A stretch of 7,517 nt of DNA from Sva-07 sp035529175 (GCA_035529175.1 DATKXG010000172.1:1-7517); one strand, 5' to 3'. Positions 1 through 6,986 are shown, counted from the first letter of the stretch. The notes: a model not told the origin generated them from the sequence alone. Translations and numbers: made by a program.

Positions 1-958
1 CCGGCGGTGTGTCGAAGCTGCGGACGGCCACCGTGATGCGTTGGTCGTCGAAGGTCACCGTCGGCGCCGACCGGCGGTCGGTCTGTCCGAGCCAGTCCGA
101 CACGATGTCGAGGGCGTCGACCTCGCGCTGGGAACGTTCGATCGCCGCTGTCGATGCGCTGTAGAGCGGCAGGGCGATCGCGACGACCACCACACCGACG
201 ACCGCGGAGACGAGTGCGGTGCGACGGAACGTGTTGGCCAGCCGGCGCGGTGGGACGAAGCCCGTCACCACGAACACCACCACGCCTGCGAACACGATGG
301 CGAACAGGTTGGTGGTGTACAGCAGCATCGCTCCCCACGCGAACGTGGCGTTGCCGGCCTCGAGGGAGATGCCGACCGCGCCGAGTGGCGGCACCAGCGC
401 GACGGCGACGGCCACGCCCGGGAGTGACGCCGAGGCGTCCTTGCGCACGGTCGCATAGGCGCCTGCGGTCCCGGCCGCCAACGCCACGACGAGGTCGCGG
501 ATGTCGGGTGCGGTGCGACTGGTCACCTCGTTCGGGAGTTCACCGTTGACGAACAACGCGGCGAGCACGTACGACAGCACGATGGCCCACAGCGTGGCCA
601 GTGCCACGACAGCGAACGATCGCAGCGACTTGCGGAACAGCGCCATCGCGATGCACGCCGCCGTGGCGAGCACCGGCTGCATGAGCGGGGCGAGCAGCAT
701 CGCTCCGATCACCACGGCAGCGGAGTCCGCCGACAGGCCCATCACGGCGACGATCACCGACAGCGTGATCATCACGGTGAACCGATAGGCCCAGTGCTCC
801 TGGCGCTTGATCCCCAACTCCGCCATCACCCGCTGGCGTTCCTCGGAGTTCAAGTGCCGGTGCCACCACCGCCGAGCAGCCCGTCGGTGGACTCCGAGAC
901 TCGGGTCATCGGTCAAGACATCCGACTCCGCACCGACGTGCGGCTCCTCGGACTCCAT
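1..958 (-). CDS. DUF389 family multi-pass membrane protein, C-terminus off the left edge
   Basis: Reading the minus strand from the ATG at 958 gives 319 uninterrupted codons that run off the window at base 1, so the C-terminal end is missing. A charged N-terminal tail (about residues 1-55) is followed by roughly six to seven hydrophobic segments (about 60-77, 82-106, 115-137, 155-170, 181-200, 207-233, 247-266), then the start of a soluble C-terminal region. Two stretches match hallmarks of DUF389 proteins: VIGAMLLAPLMQPVL (83-97) and LPGVAVAVALVPPLGAVG (179-196). The family is widespread, its biochemical function is not established, and I assign none. The ATG has a GAAGG Shine-Dalgarno-like site at 966-970 with 7 nt spacing. 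An in-frame GTG at 1009 would add 17 residues and could be a leaderless start (see the promoter entry). The gene is divergent from the amidohydrolase operon. The family call is firm; the exact start is not. Confidence 0.88.
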   Translation of the reverse strand, partial: MESEEPHVGAESDVLTDDPSLGVHRRAARRWWHRHLNSEERQRVMAELGIKRQEHWAYRFTVMITLSVIVAVMGLSADSAAVVIGAMLLAPLMQPVLATAACIAMALFRKSLRSFAVVALATLWAIVLSYVLAALFVNGELPNEVTSRTAPDIRDLVVALAAGTAGAYATVRKDASASLPGVAVAVALVPPLGAVGISLEAGNATFAWGAMLLYTTNLFAIVFAGVVVFVVTGFVPPRRLANTFRRTALVSAVVGVVVVAIALPLYSASTAAIERSQREVDALDIVSDWLGQTDRRSAPTVTFDDQRITVAVRSFDTPP

Positions 959-1016
959 TCCGGCGCCTTCGAAGCCGGTCGGGCCGGAGAAGCCACGAGG
1001 GTGCACCACGGGCCCG

Positions 1017-1045
1017 ATCCTAGGGACCGCCCGAGCCGCTGGTAC
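1017..1045 (-). promoter_or_regulatory. Possible promoter of the DUF389 gene
   Basis: On the minus strand a TAGGAT -10 box (1017-1022) lies 7 nt before an in-frame GTG at 1009, the spacing seen in actinobacterial leaderless transcripts. The matching -35 position, 17 nt further up at 1040-1045, reads GTACCA and is a poor match to TTGACA. If transcription starts at 1009, the ATG at 958 would instead have a 51-nt leader with its own GAAGG site, so the promoter could serve either start. Confidence 0.35.
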
Positions 1046-1107
1046 ACGATGCGCGTCGCCCCACCTGTCCGTCGGGGTCCGTCTGCGTCCGGGTCTCGAA
1101 CGAGCAC

Positions 1108-1114
1108 AGAAGGG
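1108..1114 (+). promoter_or_regulatory. Ribosome binding site deciding the amidohydrolase start
   Basis: AGAAGGG lies 8 nt before the TTG at 1123 but 14 nt before the ATG at 1129. The spacing favours the TTG; codon preference and the usual family N-terminus (MADYDLIIRGG) favour the ATG. The two starts differ by two residues. I see no convincing -10/-35 pair for this operon in 1010-1107. Confidence 0.5.
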
Positions 1115-1122
1115 CGCGAGAC

Positions 1123-2877
1123 TTGCGCATGGCCGACTACGACCTGATCATCCGGGGTGGTTCCGTCATCGACGGCACCGGCGAAGCAGCCCGCACTGCC
1201 GATGTGGCGGTCGCCGACGGCGTGATCGTCGAGGTGGGCGCCATCGTCGGGAACGCGCGTCGCACGATCGACGCTGACGGCGCGCTCGTGATCCCCGGCA
1301 TCGTCGACATCCACTCGCACTACGACGGCCAGGCCACCTGGGACCAACGGTTGCAGCCCTCGTCGTGGCACGGCGTGACCACGGTGGTCACCGGGAACTG
1401 CGGGGTCGGGTTCGCGCCGGTGCACGACGCCGACCACGACAAGCTGATCGAGTTGATGGAGGGCGTCGAGGACATCCCTGGCGCCGCATTGCACGAGGGA
1501 CTGCGGTGGAACTGGAACTCGTTCGGCGAGTTCCTCGACGCCGTCGACTCGATCCCCCACGACATCGACGTCGCCATGCAGGTCCCGCACGGCGCGCTGC
1601 GCCTGAACGTGATGGGCCAGCGCGGCGCCGATCACGAGGAGGCGACACCTTCCGACATCGCCGCGATGGCCGAACTCGCACGGCAGGGCATCGAGGCTGG
1701 AGCGCTCGGGTTCAGCACCAGCCGGACCCGCAACCACAAGACCTCGACGGGCGCGTACACCCCGACGCTCACCGCAGCCCCCGACGAACTGATCGGCATC
1801 GCGCAGGGTGTGGGCGCCACCGGCACCGGAGTCCTGCAGGTGGTGTCCGACTTCCTCGATCCCGACGGCGAGTTCGCGATGCTGCGCGAGATGGTCGCCA
1901 CGTCGGGTCGGCCGATGTCGATCTCGATCGCCCGCAACCCGATGATGCCCGGCGCATTCCGTGGCCTCCTCGACCACATCAGCGCCGCCAACGCCGACGG
2001 CCTGGTGATGACGGGCCAGGTGGCGCCGCGGGCGGTCGGCCTGATCCTCGGCTTGGAATGCACCCTGAACCCGTTCCTCACCAACCCCGTGTACCGCGAA
2101 GTCGCCGACCGCACGCTCGCCGAGAAGGTGTCCGCGCTCCGCGATGCCGGGTTCCGCCAGCGGCTCCTCTCGGAGGCAGCCGAGCGCTCACGCGACAAGC
2201 TCGGCGGGAACCTGATCGGCAGGTTCGACCTGCTGTTCGAGATGGGCGACGAACCCGACTACGAGCCGTCGCTGGAGTCCTCGATCGGGGCGATCGCCGC
2301 CCGCTCGGGTCGCAGCGCCGAGGAAGTGGCGCTCGACGCGATGCTCGCCGAGGACGGCCACGGTCTGCTGTACCTCCCGTTCCTCAACTACGTCGACGGG
2401 AACCTCGACGGGTGCCACGAGATGCTCGTGCACCCGTACACCGTGCCCGGCCTCGGCGACGGTGGCGCTCACGTAGGCACGATCTGCGACGGAAGCTTCC
2501 CCACCACCCTGCTCGCGTACTGGGGTCGCGACCGGGACCACGACCGGATCCCACTTCCCTTCCTCGTGCAACGCCACTGCCGCGACACTGCGCGCACCGT
2601 CGGGCTGCTCGATCGTGGCGTGATCGCGCCGGGCTATCGCGCCGATCTCAACGTGATCGACTTCGATCGGCTACGGCTGCACAAGCCAGAGATCGTCCAC
2701 GACCTCCCGGCAAACGGGCGGCGGCTGCTGCAGCGAGCAGATGGCTGGCGCCACACGATCGTGGCCGGCCACGAGACCTACCACGACGGGGTCGCCACCG
2801 ACGCGCTGCCCGGCCGCCTCGTCCGCGGTGCCAAGCCCGCACCATCGGGCCCGCCACCCACGGGAGGTTCACGATGA
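1123..2877 (+). CDS. Amidohydrolase family protein (Amidohydro_3, N-acyl-D-amino-acid deacylase-like)
   Basis: This 584-residue metal-dependent hydrolase of the amidohydrolase superfamily would cleave a C-N amide-type bond in the cytoplasm; no signal peptide is visible. It opens with the family's N-terminal beta-sandwich signature YDLIIRGGSVIDGTG (6-20) and returns to it at the C-terminus (GYRADLNVIDF, 504-514). The metal-site HxH is H64/H66 in VDIHSHYDG. C93 in TGNCGVGFAPV is placed like the metal-bridging cysteine of D-aminoacylase, and D446 in LGDGGAH like its catalytic aspartate. The family landmark GALGFSTSRT is at 193-202. The THxR and SHxK stretches that supply two more histidine ligands in classical D-aminoacylases are not recognisable here, so this is a divergent subfamily and the substrate need not be an N-acyl-D-amino acid. 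Length is somewhat above the usual 480-580. I chose the TTG at 1123 for its AGAAGGG spacing; ATG 1129 is the alternative. It is the first gene of a three-gene operon, and its TGA overlaps the next ATG. Confidence 0.9.
   Translation: MRMADYDLIIRGGSVIDGTGEAARTADVAVADGVIVEVGAIVGNARRTIDADGALVIPGIVDIHSHYDGQATWDQRLQPSSWHGVTTVVTGNCGVGFAPVHDADHDKLIELMEGVEDIPGAALHEGLRWNWNSFGEFLDAVDSIPHDIDVAMQVPHGALRLNVMGQRGADHEEATPSDIAAMAELARQGIEAGALGFSTSRTRNHKTSTGAYTPTLTAAPDELIGIAQGVGATGTGVLQVVSDFLDPDGEFAMLREMVATSGRPMSISIARNPMMPGAFRGLLDHISAANADGLVMTGQVAPRAVGLILGLECTLNPFLTNPVYREVADRTLAEKVSALRDAGFRQRLLSEAAERSRDKLGGNLIGRFDLLFEMGDEPDYEPSLESSIGAIAARSGRSAEEVALDAMLAEDGHGLLYLPFLNYVDGNLDGCHEMLVHPYTVPGLGDGGAHVGTICDGSFPTTLLAYWGRDRDHDRIPLPFLVQRHCRDTARTVGLLDRGVIAPGYRADLNVIDFDRLRLHKPEIVHDLPANGRRLLQRADGWRHTIVAGHETYHDGVATDALPGRLVRGAKPAPSGPPPTGGSR
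2862..2867 (+). promoter_or_regulatory. Ribosome binding site of the dioxygenase gene
   Basis: GGGAGG sits 6 nt before the ATG at 2874, inside the last codons of the amidohydrolase gene. It is the strongest Shine-Dalgarno match in the operon and fixes the start at the ATGA overlap. Confidence 0.75.
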
Positions 2878-3929
2878 CCACGACCGACACACCGGGCTCG
2901 CTGCGAGAGGTCGTCGAACTGGAGACCCACGCAAACTGGACGGCCGCGCAGATCGGCGATCCCGACGACTGGACCCTGCGACTCACCGACGCCCACCACG
3001 CCGAACTCGACGACGCGCTGGCGTCTGCACGCTCGAGGACCGGCGACCTCCTCGACGTCACCGCCGAAGACTTCCCGTTACCGACCCTCGGACCGCTGGT
3101 CGCGGCGATGGCCGCTGAGCTGGTCAACGGTCGAGGGTTTGCGAGGATCGCCGCCCTCGATGTCGACCGGCTCGGCGCCGAGGACGCCTCGTGGATCTAC
3201 TGGGGCATCGGCATGCACCTCGGCGAGCCGTGGCCGCAGAACGCGAAGGGTCACCTGCTCGGCGACGTGAAGGACCAGGGCAAAGCGCCCGACGATCCGA
3301 CCGCGCGTGGCAACGAGATCGGCGGCCACCCGCTCGGTTTCCACAGCGACGGCTCCGATCTCGTCGGGCTGCTGTGCATCGACAGCGGCGTCAGCGGTGG
3401 CGAGAGCCTGGTCGCAAATGCCGTCGGCGCCTACAACGCGCTCGTGCGCACCCGGTCGGATCTCGCAGCCGTGCTCTACGAACCGCTGCCCTACGACTTC
3501 CGCGGCGAACAGCGGGCGGGCGCGCAGCCGTTCTATTCGGTTCCGGCGTTCACGCGCCACACGGGTCCGACGGGCGACCGGCTCTTCGTGCGGTACATCC
3601 GCCCGTTCATCCAGGCGTCCCAGCGCCATACCCACGCGCCACGCCTCACCGACCTCCAGGTCGAGGCGATGGATGCCTACGACGCGCTGATCAACGACCC
3701 TGACAACCAGGTCGAGATGGCGTTGCGGCCCGGCGACATCCAGTTCGTCAACAACTTCCACGTCCTGCACGGACGGCGTCGGTACGTCGACGACACCGAT
3801 ACCGGTCGGGTCCGTTGGCTCAAGCGACTGTGGTTGGCGACCGACATCCTCGGCCCTGACGACCGTCCCGCCCGCTTCCAGCGCGCCGGCGCAATGGCAC
3901 ACTGGGGCTCGCGCCGAACCCGTGCCTGA
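2874..3929 (+). CDS. TauD/TfdA-family Fe(II)/2-oxoglutarate-dependent dioxygenase
   Basis: This 351-residue protein is likely a cytoplasmic non-haem iron oxygenase that couples oxidative decarboxylation of 2-oxoglutarate to hydroxylation of a substrate. The iron-binding facial triad is visible: H157 and D159 in GFHSDG, and H299 in FVNNFHVLHGRR, the form this final His takes in TfdA-like members. The following RWLKRLWLA (314-322) carries arginines placed to bind the 2-oxoglutarate carboxylate, most likely R314 or R318. The GGES motif (175-178) after the first ligand pair is also typical. An extra N-terminal stretch of about 100 residues precedes the core, as in larger actinobacterial members. 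The ATG overlaps the upstream TGA as ATGA, and its own TGA overlaps the next GTG by 8 bp, so it is translated within the operon. Known substrates in the family range from taurine and herbicides to amino acids and natural-product intermediates; none can be chosen here. Family confidence is high, substrate unknown. Confidence 0.92.
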   Translation: MTTTDTPGSLREVVELETHANWTAAQIGDPDDWTLRLTDAHHAELDDALASARSRTGDLLDVTAEDFPLPTLGPLVAAMAAELVNGRGFARIAALDVDRLGAEDASWIYWGIGMHLGEPWPQNAKGHLLGDVKDQGKAPDDPTARGNEIGGHPLGFHSDGSDLVGLLCIDSGVSGGESLVANAVGAYNALVRTRSDLAAVLYEPLPYDFRGEQRAGAQPFYSVPAFTRHTGPTGDRLFVRYIRPFIQASQRHTHAPRLTDLQVEAMDAYDALINDPDNQVEMALRPGDIQFVNNFHVLHGRRRYVDDTDTGRVRWLKRLWLATDILGPDDRPARFQRAGAMAHWGSRRTRA

Positions 3930-5262
3930 CGACCGGACAGCCCTCGATCCGCAACCGACCGACGGTCGATCGGCGGCCGACACGCTCGACTCGGCGCTGG
4001 TCGACGCTCGACAGCGCTACGTCGATGCCAACCCGACCAGCGCGTCGTGGGCGCAGCGCGCCACAGAAGTGCTTCCCGGGGGCAACACACGATCGGTGCT
4101 GCAGTTCGATCCGTTCCCGTTCCGGGTCGCGTCGGCGGAGGGAAAGCATCTCGTCGACGTCGATGGGCACCGTTACGTTGACCTTCTCGGCAACTACACC
4201 GCTGGCCTGCTCGGCCACTCGCCCGAACCCGTACGCGCTGCCGCGCATTCGGCGATCGACGGCGGTTGGGCGCTCGGCGCCGTCCATCCCAACGAGGTCC
4301 GGCTGGCCGAGTTGATCGCCGGGCGGTTCCCCGCAATCGAGCAGGTCCGCTTCACCAACTCGGGAACCGAAGCGAACCTGATGGCACTCGCGCTGGCGAC
4401 GAACCACACCGGACGTTCCCGGGTCCTCGTGTTCGACGGCGGCTACCACGGCGGGGTGATCACCTTCGCAGGTCACCGCGACGTCAACGTGCCCCACGAC
4501 TGGATCGTGTCGACCTACAACGACGTCAGCGCGGTGGAAGCCGTGTTCGCCGAGCACGGCAGCTCGATCGCCGCGGTGCTGGTCGAGCCGCTGCAGGGTT
4601 CGGCGGGCTGCATCCCTGGCGACCCGGTCTTCTTGCAGTCGTTGCGACGCCACTGCGACGCGGCCGGAGCGATGCTGATCTTCGACGAGGTGATGACGTC
4701 GCGACTTTCGCCCGGTGGCGCCCAGGAGTTGCTCGGAATCACCCCCGATCTGACCACGCTCGGCAAGTACCTCGCCGGCGGCTTCACGTTCGGAGCGTTC
4801 GGTGGGCGGCGCGACGTGATGGCCGCCTTCGACGCGAGCGCCGGCGGGCGGCTCGGCCATGCCGGCACGTTCAACAACAACGTCGTGTCGATGGCCGCCG
4901 GCGTCGCGACGCTCACCGAGGTGCTCACGCCGGAGGTCCTGGCGGCGACCAACGCACGCGGCGATCGACTCCGATCCGAGTTGAACGCGACCTTCACCCG
5001 CCACGGCGTTGCGATGTGCGTCACCGGTTCGGGCTCGCTGATGAACGTCCACGGCACCGTCGGGCCGGTCACCTCGACTGCCGATCTCCGCGTCGCGGAC
5101 GACCGGTGGAAGGAGTTGCTGTTCTTCGACGCGCTCGATGCCGGGTTCTACCTCGCCCGCCGAGGCTTCATCGCCCTGTCGATCGAGATCACCGACGCCG
5201 ACGTCGACGCGTTCGTCGAGTTCGTCGACAGCTGGGCGGGGTCGGTGACGGCGCGGCGCTGA
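3922..5262 (+). CDS. Class III PLP-dependent aminotransferase (glutamate-1-semialdehyde aminomutase-like)
   Basis: This 446-residue fold-type I PLP enzyme should transfer an amino group between an amino compound and a keto acid, or move it within one molecule. Visible landmarks in order are PGGNTRSVL (52-60), the phosphate-binding NSGTEAN (146-152), GYHGG (174-178), the PLP-pyridine aspartate D255 in IFDEVMTSR, and the Schiff-base lysine K282 in TTLGKYLAGG. The overall pattern (PGGNTR, FDPFPF, GAFGG, HAGTFNNN) matches proteins often labelled glutamate-1-semialdehyde aminomutase or aspartate aminotransferase family. It is unlikely to be the haem enzyme HemL, because it sits in a catabolic-looking operon and has the NTRS variant rather than the NSPV typical of HemL. 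From memory, beta-amino-acid and D-phenylglycine aminotransferases are in this branch. The GTG at 3922 is the first available start, overlaps the dioxygenase stop by 8 bp and has no clear Shine-Dalgarno site, so translation probably depends on coupling. Confidence 0.92.
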   Translation: MPDDRTALDPQPTDGRSAADTLDSALVDARQRYVDANPTSASWAQRATEVLPGGNTRSVLQFDPFPFRVASAEGKHLVDVDGHRYVDLLGNYTAGLLGHSPEPVRAAAHSAIDGGWALGAVHPNEVRLAELIAGRFPAIEQVRFTNSGTEANLMALALATNHTGRSRVLVFDGGYHGGVITFAGHRDVNVPHDWIVSTYNDVSAVEAVFAEHGSSIAAVLVEPLQGSAGCIPGDPVFLQSLRRHCDAAGAMLIFDEVMTSRLSPGGAQELLGITPDLTTLGKYLAGGFTFGAFGGRRDVMAAFDASAGGRLGHAGTFNNNVVSMAAGVATLTEVLTPEVLAATNARGDRLRSELNATFTRHGVAMCVTGSGSLMNVHGTVGPVTSTADLRVADDRWKELLFFDALDAGFYLARRGFIALSIEITDADVDAFVEFVDSWAGSVTARR

Positions 5263-5267
5263 CGCCG
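5254..5267. other. Short GC hairpin at a convergent gene junction
   Basis: CGGCG (5254-5258), a CTGA loop and CGCCG (5263-5267) form a perfect 5-bp stem around the aminotransferase stop codon, 7 bp from the stop of the convergent bPH2-SHOCT gene. It could pause or end transcription in both directions in the 12-bp gap. There is no T-run, the stem is short, and such hairpins arise easily in GC-rich DNA. Confidence 0.2.
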
Positions 5268-5274
5268 GCCTCCG

Positions 5275-5943
5275 TCAGAGCTCGTCGAGGATCTGCTGGC
5301 GCTTGGTGGCGTACTCGGCGTCGTTGACGAGGCCCTGCGCCTTGAGGTCGTCGAGGTCGGCGAGACGCTGCTGCGGCGACTTCGCGGACGCCCCGGGTGG
5401 AGGCGGAACGCGGTCCTGCATCGCCTTGGCGAGCGCGGCAGCGTCACGGTCGGAGTCGCGCTGTTCGTCCGCCTCGACCTGGGCGAAGATCAAGGTCCTC
5501 ACGTTCTCCGGATCGGGGATGTTCTCGAACACCGAGTCGCCGGTCTCGCCGGCCGACTCGATCGTGACGACGCCGTTGTTGGTCATCCGACCGATCAGCG
5601 ACTGGTCGAAGTTGACGTTGTTGATCCGGTTGAGGGGGATCGACACACCTCGACGCCGGAACATGCCGCTCTGGTAGGCCACCCGTTGATCGGTGATCGC
5701 GAACCGCGTCGTCTTCCACTGGAAGAACTCGAAGATCACGTCGATGACCAGGACGATGACCGCAGCCCAGATCACCCAGCCGAGGAACGTGTCGGCCCAA
5801 CTGGCATCGACGGCCGTCAACAAGAGCAGCAGGCCGATGATGCCGGCAGCAGCCGCGACCTGCTTCCAGAAGTAGAACCAATGCGGGTTGGAGGCGAGGA
5901 TCATCTTCTCGCCGGGCATCAATTCGATGTCGGAGCCGAGCAT
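5275..5943 (-). CDS. Bacterial PH domain (bPH2) membrane protein with C-terminal SHOCT domain
   Basis: The 222-residue protein starts with a short cytoplasmic ELMPGEKMILASNPHW segment common before bPH domains, then two hydrophobic helices (about 24-44 and 53-73) that would anchor it in the membrane. A bPH2-type domain follows (about 76-157): TRFAITDQRVAYQSGMF leads into SIPLNRINNVNFDQSLIGRM and GVVTIESAG, the usual landmarks. A proline-rich linker (180-183, PPPP) separates this from a SHOCT motif (about 190-221): QQRLADLDDLKAQGLVNDAEY and a final KRQQILDEL. SHOCT is a short helical oligomerisation or targeting module often found at the C-terminus of such proteins. No enzymatic role is known for this architecture. 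It is convergent with the aminotransferase gene (12-bp gap) and lies 30 bp downstream of azlD, but has its own promoter and no Shine-Dalgarno site at a useful distance. Confidence 0.9.
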   Translation of the reverse strand: MLGSDIELMPGEKMILASNPHWFYFWKQVAAAAGIIGLLLLLTAVDASWADTFLGWVIWAAVIVLVIDVIFEFFQWKTTRFAITDQRVAYQSGMFRRRGVSIPLNRINNVNFDQSLIGRMTNNGVVTIESAGETGDSVFENIPDPENVRTLIFAQVEADEQRDSDRDAAALAKAMQDRVPPPPGASAKSPQQRLADLDDLKAQGLVNDAEYATKRQQILDEL

Positions 5944-5949
5944 GGGCGA

Positions 5950-5977
5950 ACTGTAGCGCTCCCGCCGCCTCCGTCAA
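5950..5977 (-). promoter_or_regulatory. Strong sigma70-type promoter of the bPH2-SHOCT gene, leaderless geometry
   Basis: On the minus strand TTGACG (5972-5977) and TACAGT (5950-5955) are separated by 16 nt, and the ATG at 5943 begins 6 nt after the -10 box. That puts the expected transcription start at or next to the A of the ATG. The -35 box contains the TGA stop codon of azlD (5974-5976). GGGAG and GGAGG upstream are 15 nt or more from the ATG, too far to serve as ribosome sites. Confidence 0.65.
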
Positions 5978-6282
5978 GCGGCGAAGCGCACCAGAGCCGT
6001 CGCCGCGGAAGCCGCCACGACCACCACGACGAACGGCGCACGGCGCCACAGCGCGAGTCCTGCGACGAGCAGTCCGACGACCCGTGCGTCGAGGACGATC
6101 GCCCGGCCGTCCCCCACCGTCGACACGATCGCGAGCGCTGCCAGCAGCGCTGCGGGGAGCAGGTCGACCAGCTGCTGGACACGCAGCGGAAGTGCACGGT
6201 CGCCGAGCACGAGCGGACCGGCCGACTTCAATGCGAACGTCCCAAGCGTCATCAGGATCAGCACGAGGGTTGCGTCGCTCAT
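5974..6282 (-). CDS. azlD: AzlD family branched-chain amino acid transport protein
   Basis: This 102-residue hydrophobic protein is the small partner of AzlC in a two-component exporter of branched-chain amino acids in the cytoplasmic membrane. It has about four hydrophobic segments (about 5-22, 38-56, 66-80, 82-99). Near the N-terminus is MTLGTFALKSAGPLVL, matching the LGTyxlRxxP region of the family with Lys for the usual Arg. LLPAALLAAL in the middle matches the conserved segment around the P-A-x-L-A-A motif. Length is typical (about 100-110). The ATG at 6282 overlaps the azlC stop as ATGA, and GAGGAG at 6291-6296 lies 8 nt upstream, so it is translated both by coupling and from a good ribosome site. 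Export of other substrates is possible, since many AzlCD pairs are uncharacterised. Confidence 0.9.
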   Translation of the reverse strand: MSDATLVLILMTLGTFALKSAGPLVLGDRALPLRVQQLVDLLPAALLAALAIVSTVGDGRAIVLDARVVGLLVAGLALWRRAPFVVVVVAASAATALVRFAA

Positions 6283-6980
6283 GACGACGGCTCCTCATCG
6301 ACCCGCCGCACACCGATCCGACCGGCCGCAACGCCGAACATCGACGCCAGGATCGGAACGCCGGGCGGGGCGAACGGGATCAACGTCAGCGCGATCAGGG
6401 CGCCGACGATCGCCGTGCGCCGCTGGGGCATCGACGACAAGCGTGGCCAGAGCAGGGCGAGAAAGGCGGCGGGTCCAGCGGCGTCGAGGCCGAGCTGGGT
6501 GATCAGGTCGCCGGCGCCGGCGAATGCCACGTAGCCCAGGGCCGTCGTGACGTTCCAGACGACATAGACGCCGACACCTGCGACGAGGTAGCCGTATCGG
6601 CGCCAACGCCGCTCGTGCTGAGCGGCACCGACGGCGGTCGACTCGTCGATCATCAACTGCGACATCGCCGCTCGTTGCCACCACGTCCCGACGAGCGCCG
6701 GTGCCATGATCACGCCGAAAGCGAGGGACCGCACGTTGAGCAACAACCCGGCGATCGCGGCCGAAGCGATGGATCCTCCGTCGCCGAGGATCTCGACGGC
6801 GGCGAACTGTGAGCTCCCACCGAAGACGAACAACGAGAAGCCCATCGCCTGCACCAGCGAGAGTCCAGCCGTTGCGGCGGCAGCGCCGAACACGATGCCG
6901 AACGGTGCCACCGACGCAACGATCGATGCGGCTTGACGGTGGATCGCCCGCTTGCGGGCAGCATCGTCGACCTCGTTCAC
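6279..6980 (-). CDS. azlC: AzlC family branched-chain amino acid transporter permease
   Basis: This 233-residue multi-pass membrane protein is the large subunit of the AzlCD exporter. Conserved stretches are VAPFGIVFGAAAATAGLS (24-41), FGGSSQFAAVEIL (53-65), LLNVRSLAFGVIMAP (80-94), IDESTAVG (111-118), and GLDAAGPAAFLALLWPRL (164-181). The reading frame stays open to 7148, but the part before 6980 is antisense to trmB and unlike AzlC, so I chose the GTG at 6980. That gives the usual family length and a short N-terminal tail before the first helix. No Shine-Dalgarno site precedes it (CGCCCC). It is divergent from trmB, with a 34-bp gap, and overlaps azlD by 4 bp at its end. Confidence 0.9.
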   Translation of the reverse strand: MNEVDDAARKRAIHRQAASIVASVAPFGIVFGAAAATAGLSLVQAMGFSLFVFGGSSQFAAVEILGDGGSIASAAIAGLLLNVRSLAFGVIMAPALVGTWWQRAAMSQLMIDESTAVGAAQHERRWRRYGYLVAGVGVYVVWNVTTALGYVAFAGAGDLITQLGLDAAGPAAFLALLWPRLSSMPQRRTAIVGALIALTLIPFAPPGVPILASMFGVAAGRIGVRRVDEEPSS

Positions 6981-6986
6981 GGGGCG

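Noticed and set aside
1010..1107. A promoter for the amidohydrolase operon in the divergent gap.
   Set aside because: The only candidates, such as TACACGAT at 1043-1050, lack a proper TAnnnT hexamer with a -35 partner, so none was called.
913..1977. A 354-codon minus-strand open frame antisense to the amidohydrolase.
   Set aside because: Its composition (many His, Asp, Val, Arg) is the mirror of the plus-strand codons, it matches no family I know, and it would overlap the DUF389 gene.
1365..3929. An 854-codon plus-strand open frame spanning the amidohydrolase and dioxygenase genes, suggesting a fusion protein.
   Set aside because: Only the part after 2874 is the dioxygenase. The earlier part is an out-of-frame Arg/Pro-rich shadow of the amidohydrolase gene, typical of high-GC DNA, and the ATG at 2874 has a good ribosome site.
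3820..5052. A 410-codon minus-strand open frame antisense to the aminotransferase.
   Set aside because: It is a reverse-strand shadow of a well-supported PLP enzyme, with no recognisable domains.
4266..5327. A 353-codon plus-strand open frame in a second frame across the aminotransferase.
   Set aside because: It is Arg-rich and low in complexity, and runs beyond the aminotransferase stop into the convergent gene; it is a shadow frame.
5444..6331. A 295-codon minus-strand open frame across the azlD and bPH2-SHOCT genes.
   Set aside because: It is a shifted frame of two recognised genes and has no family features.
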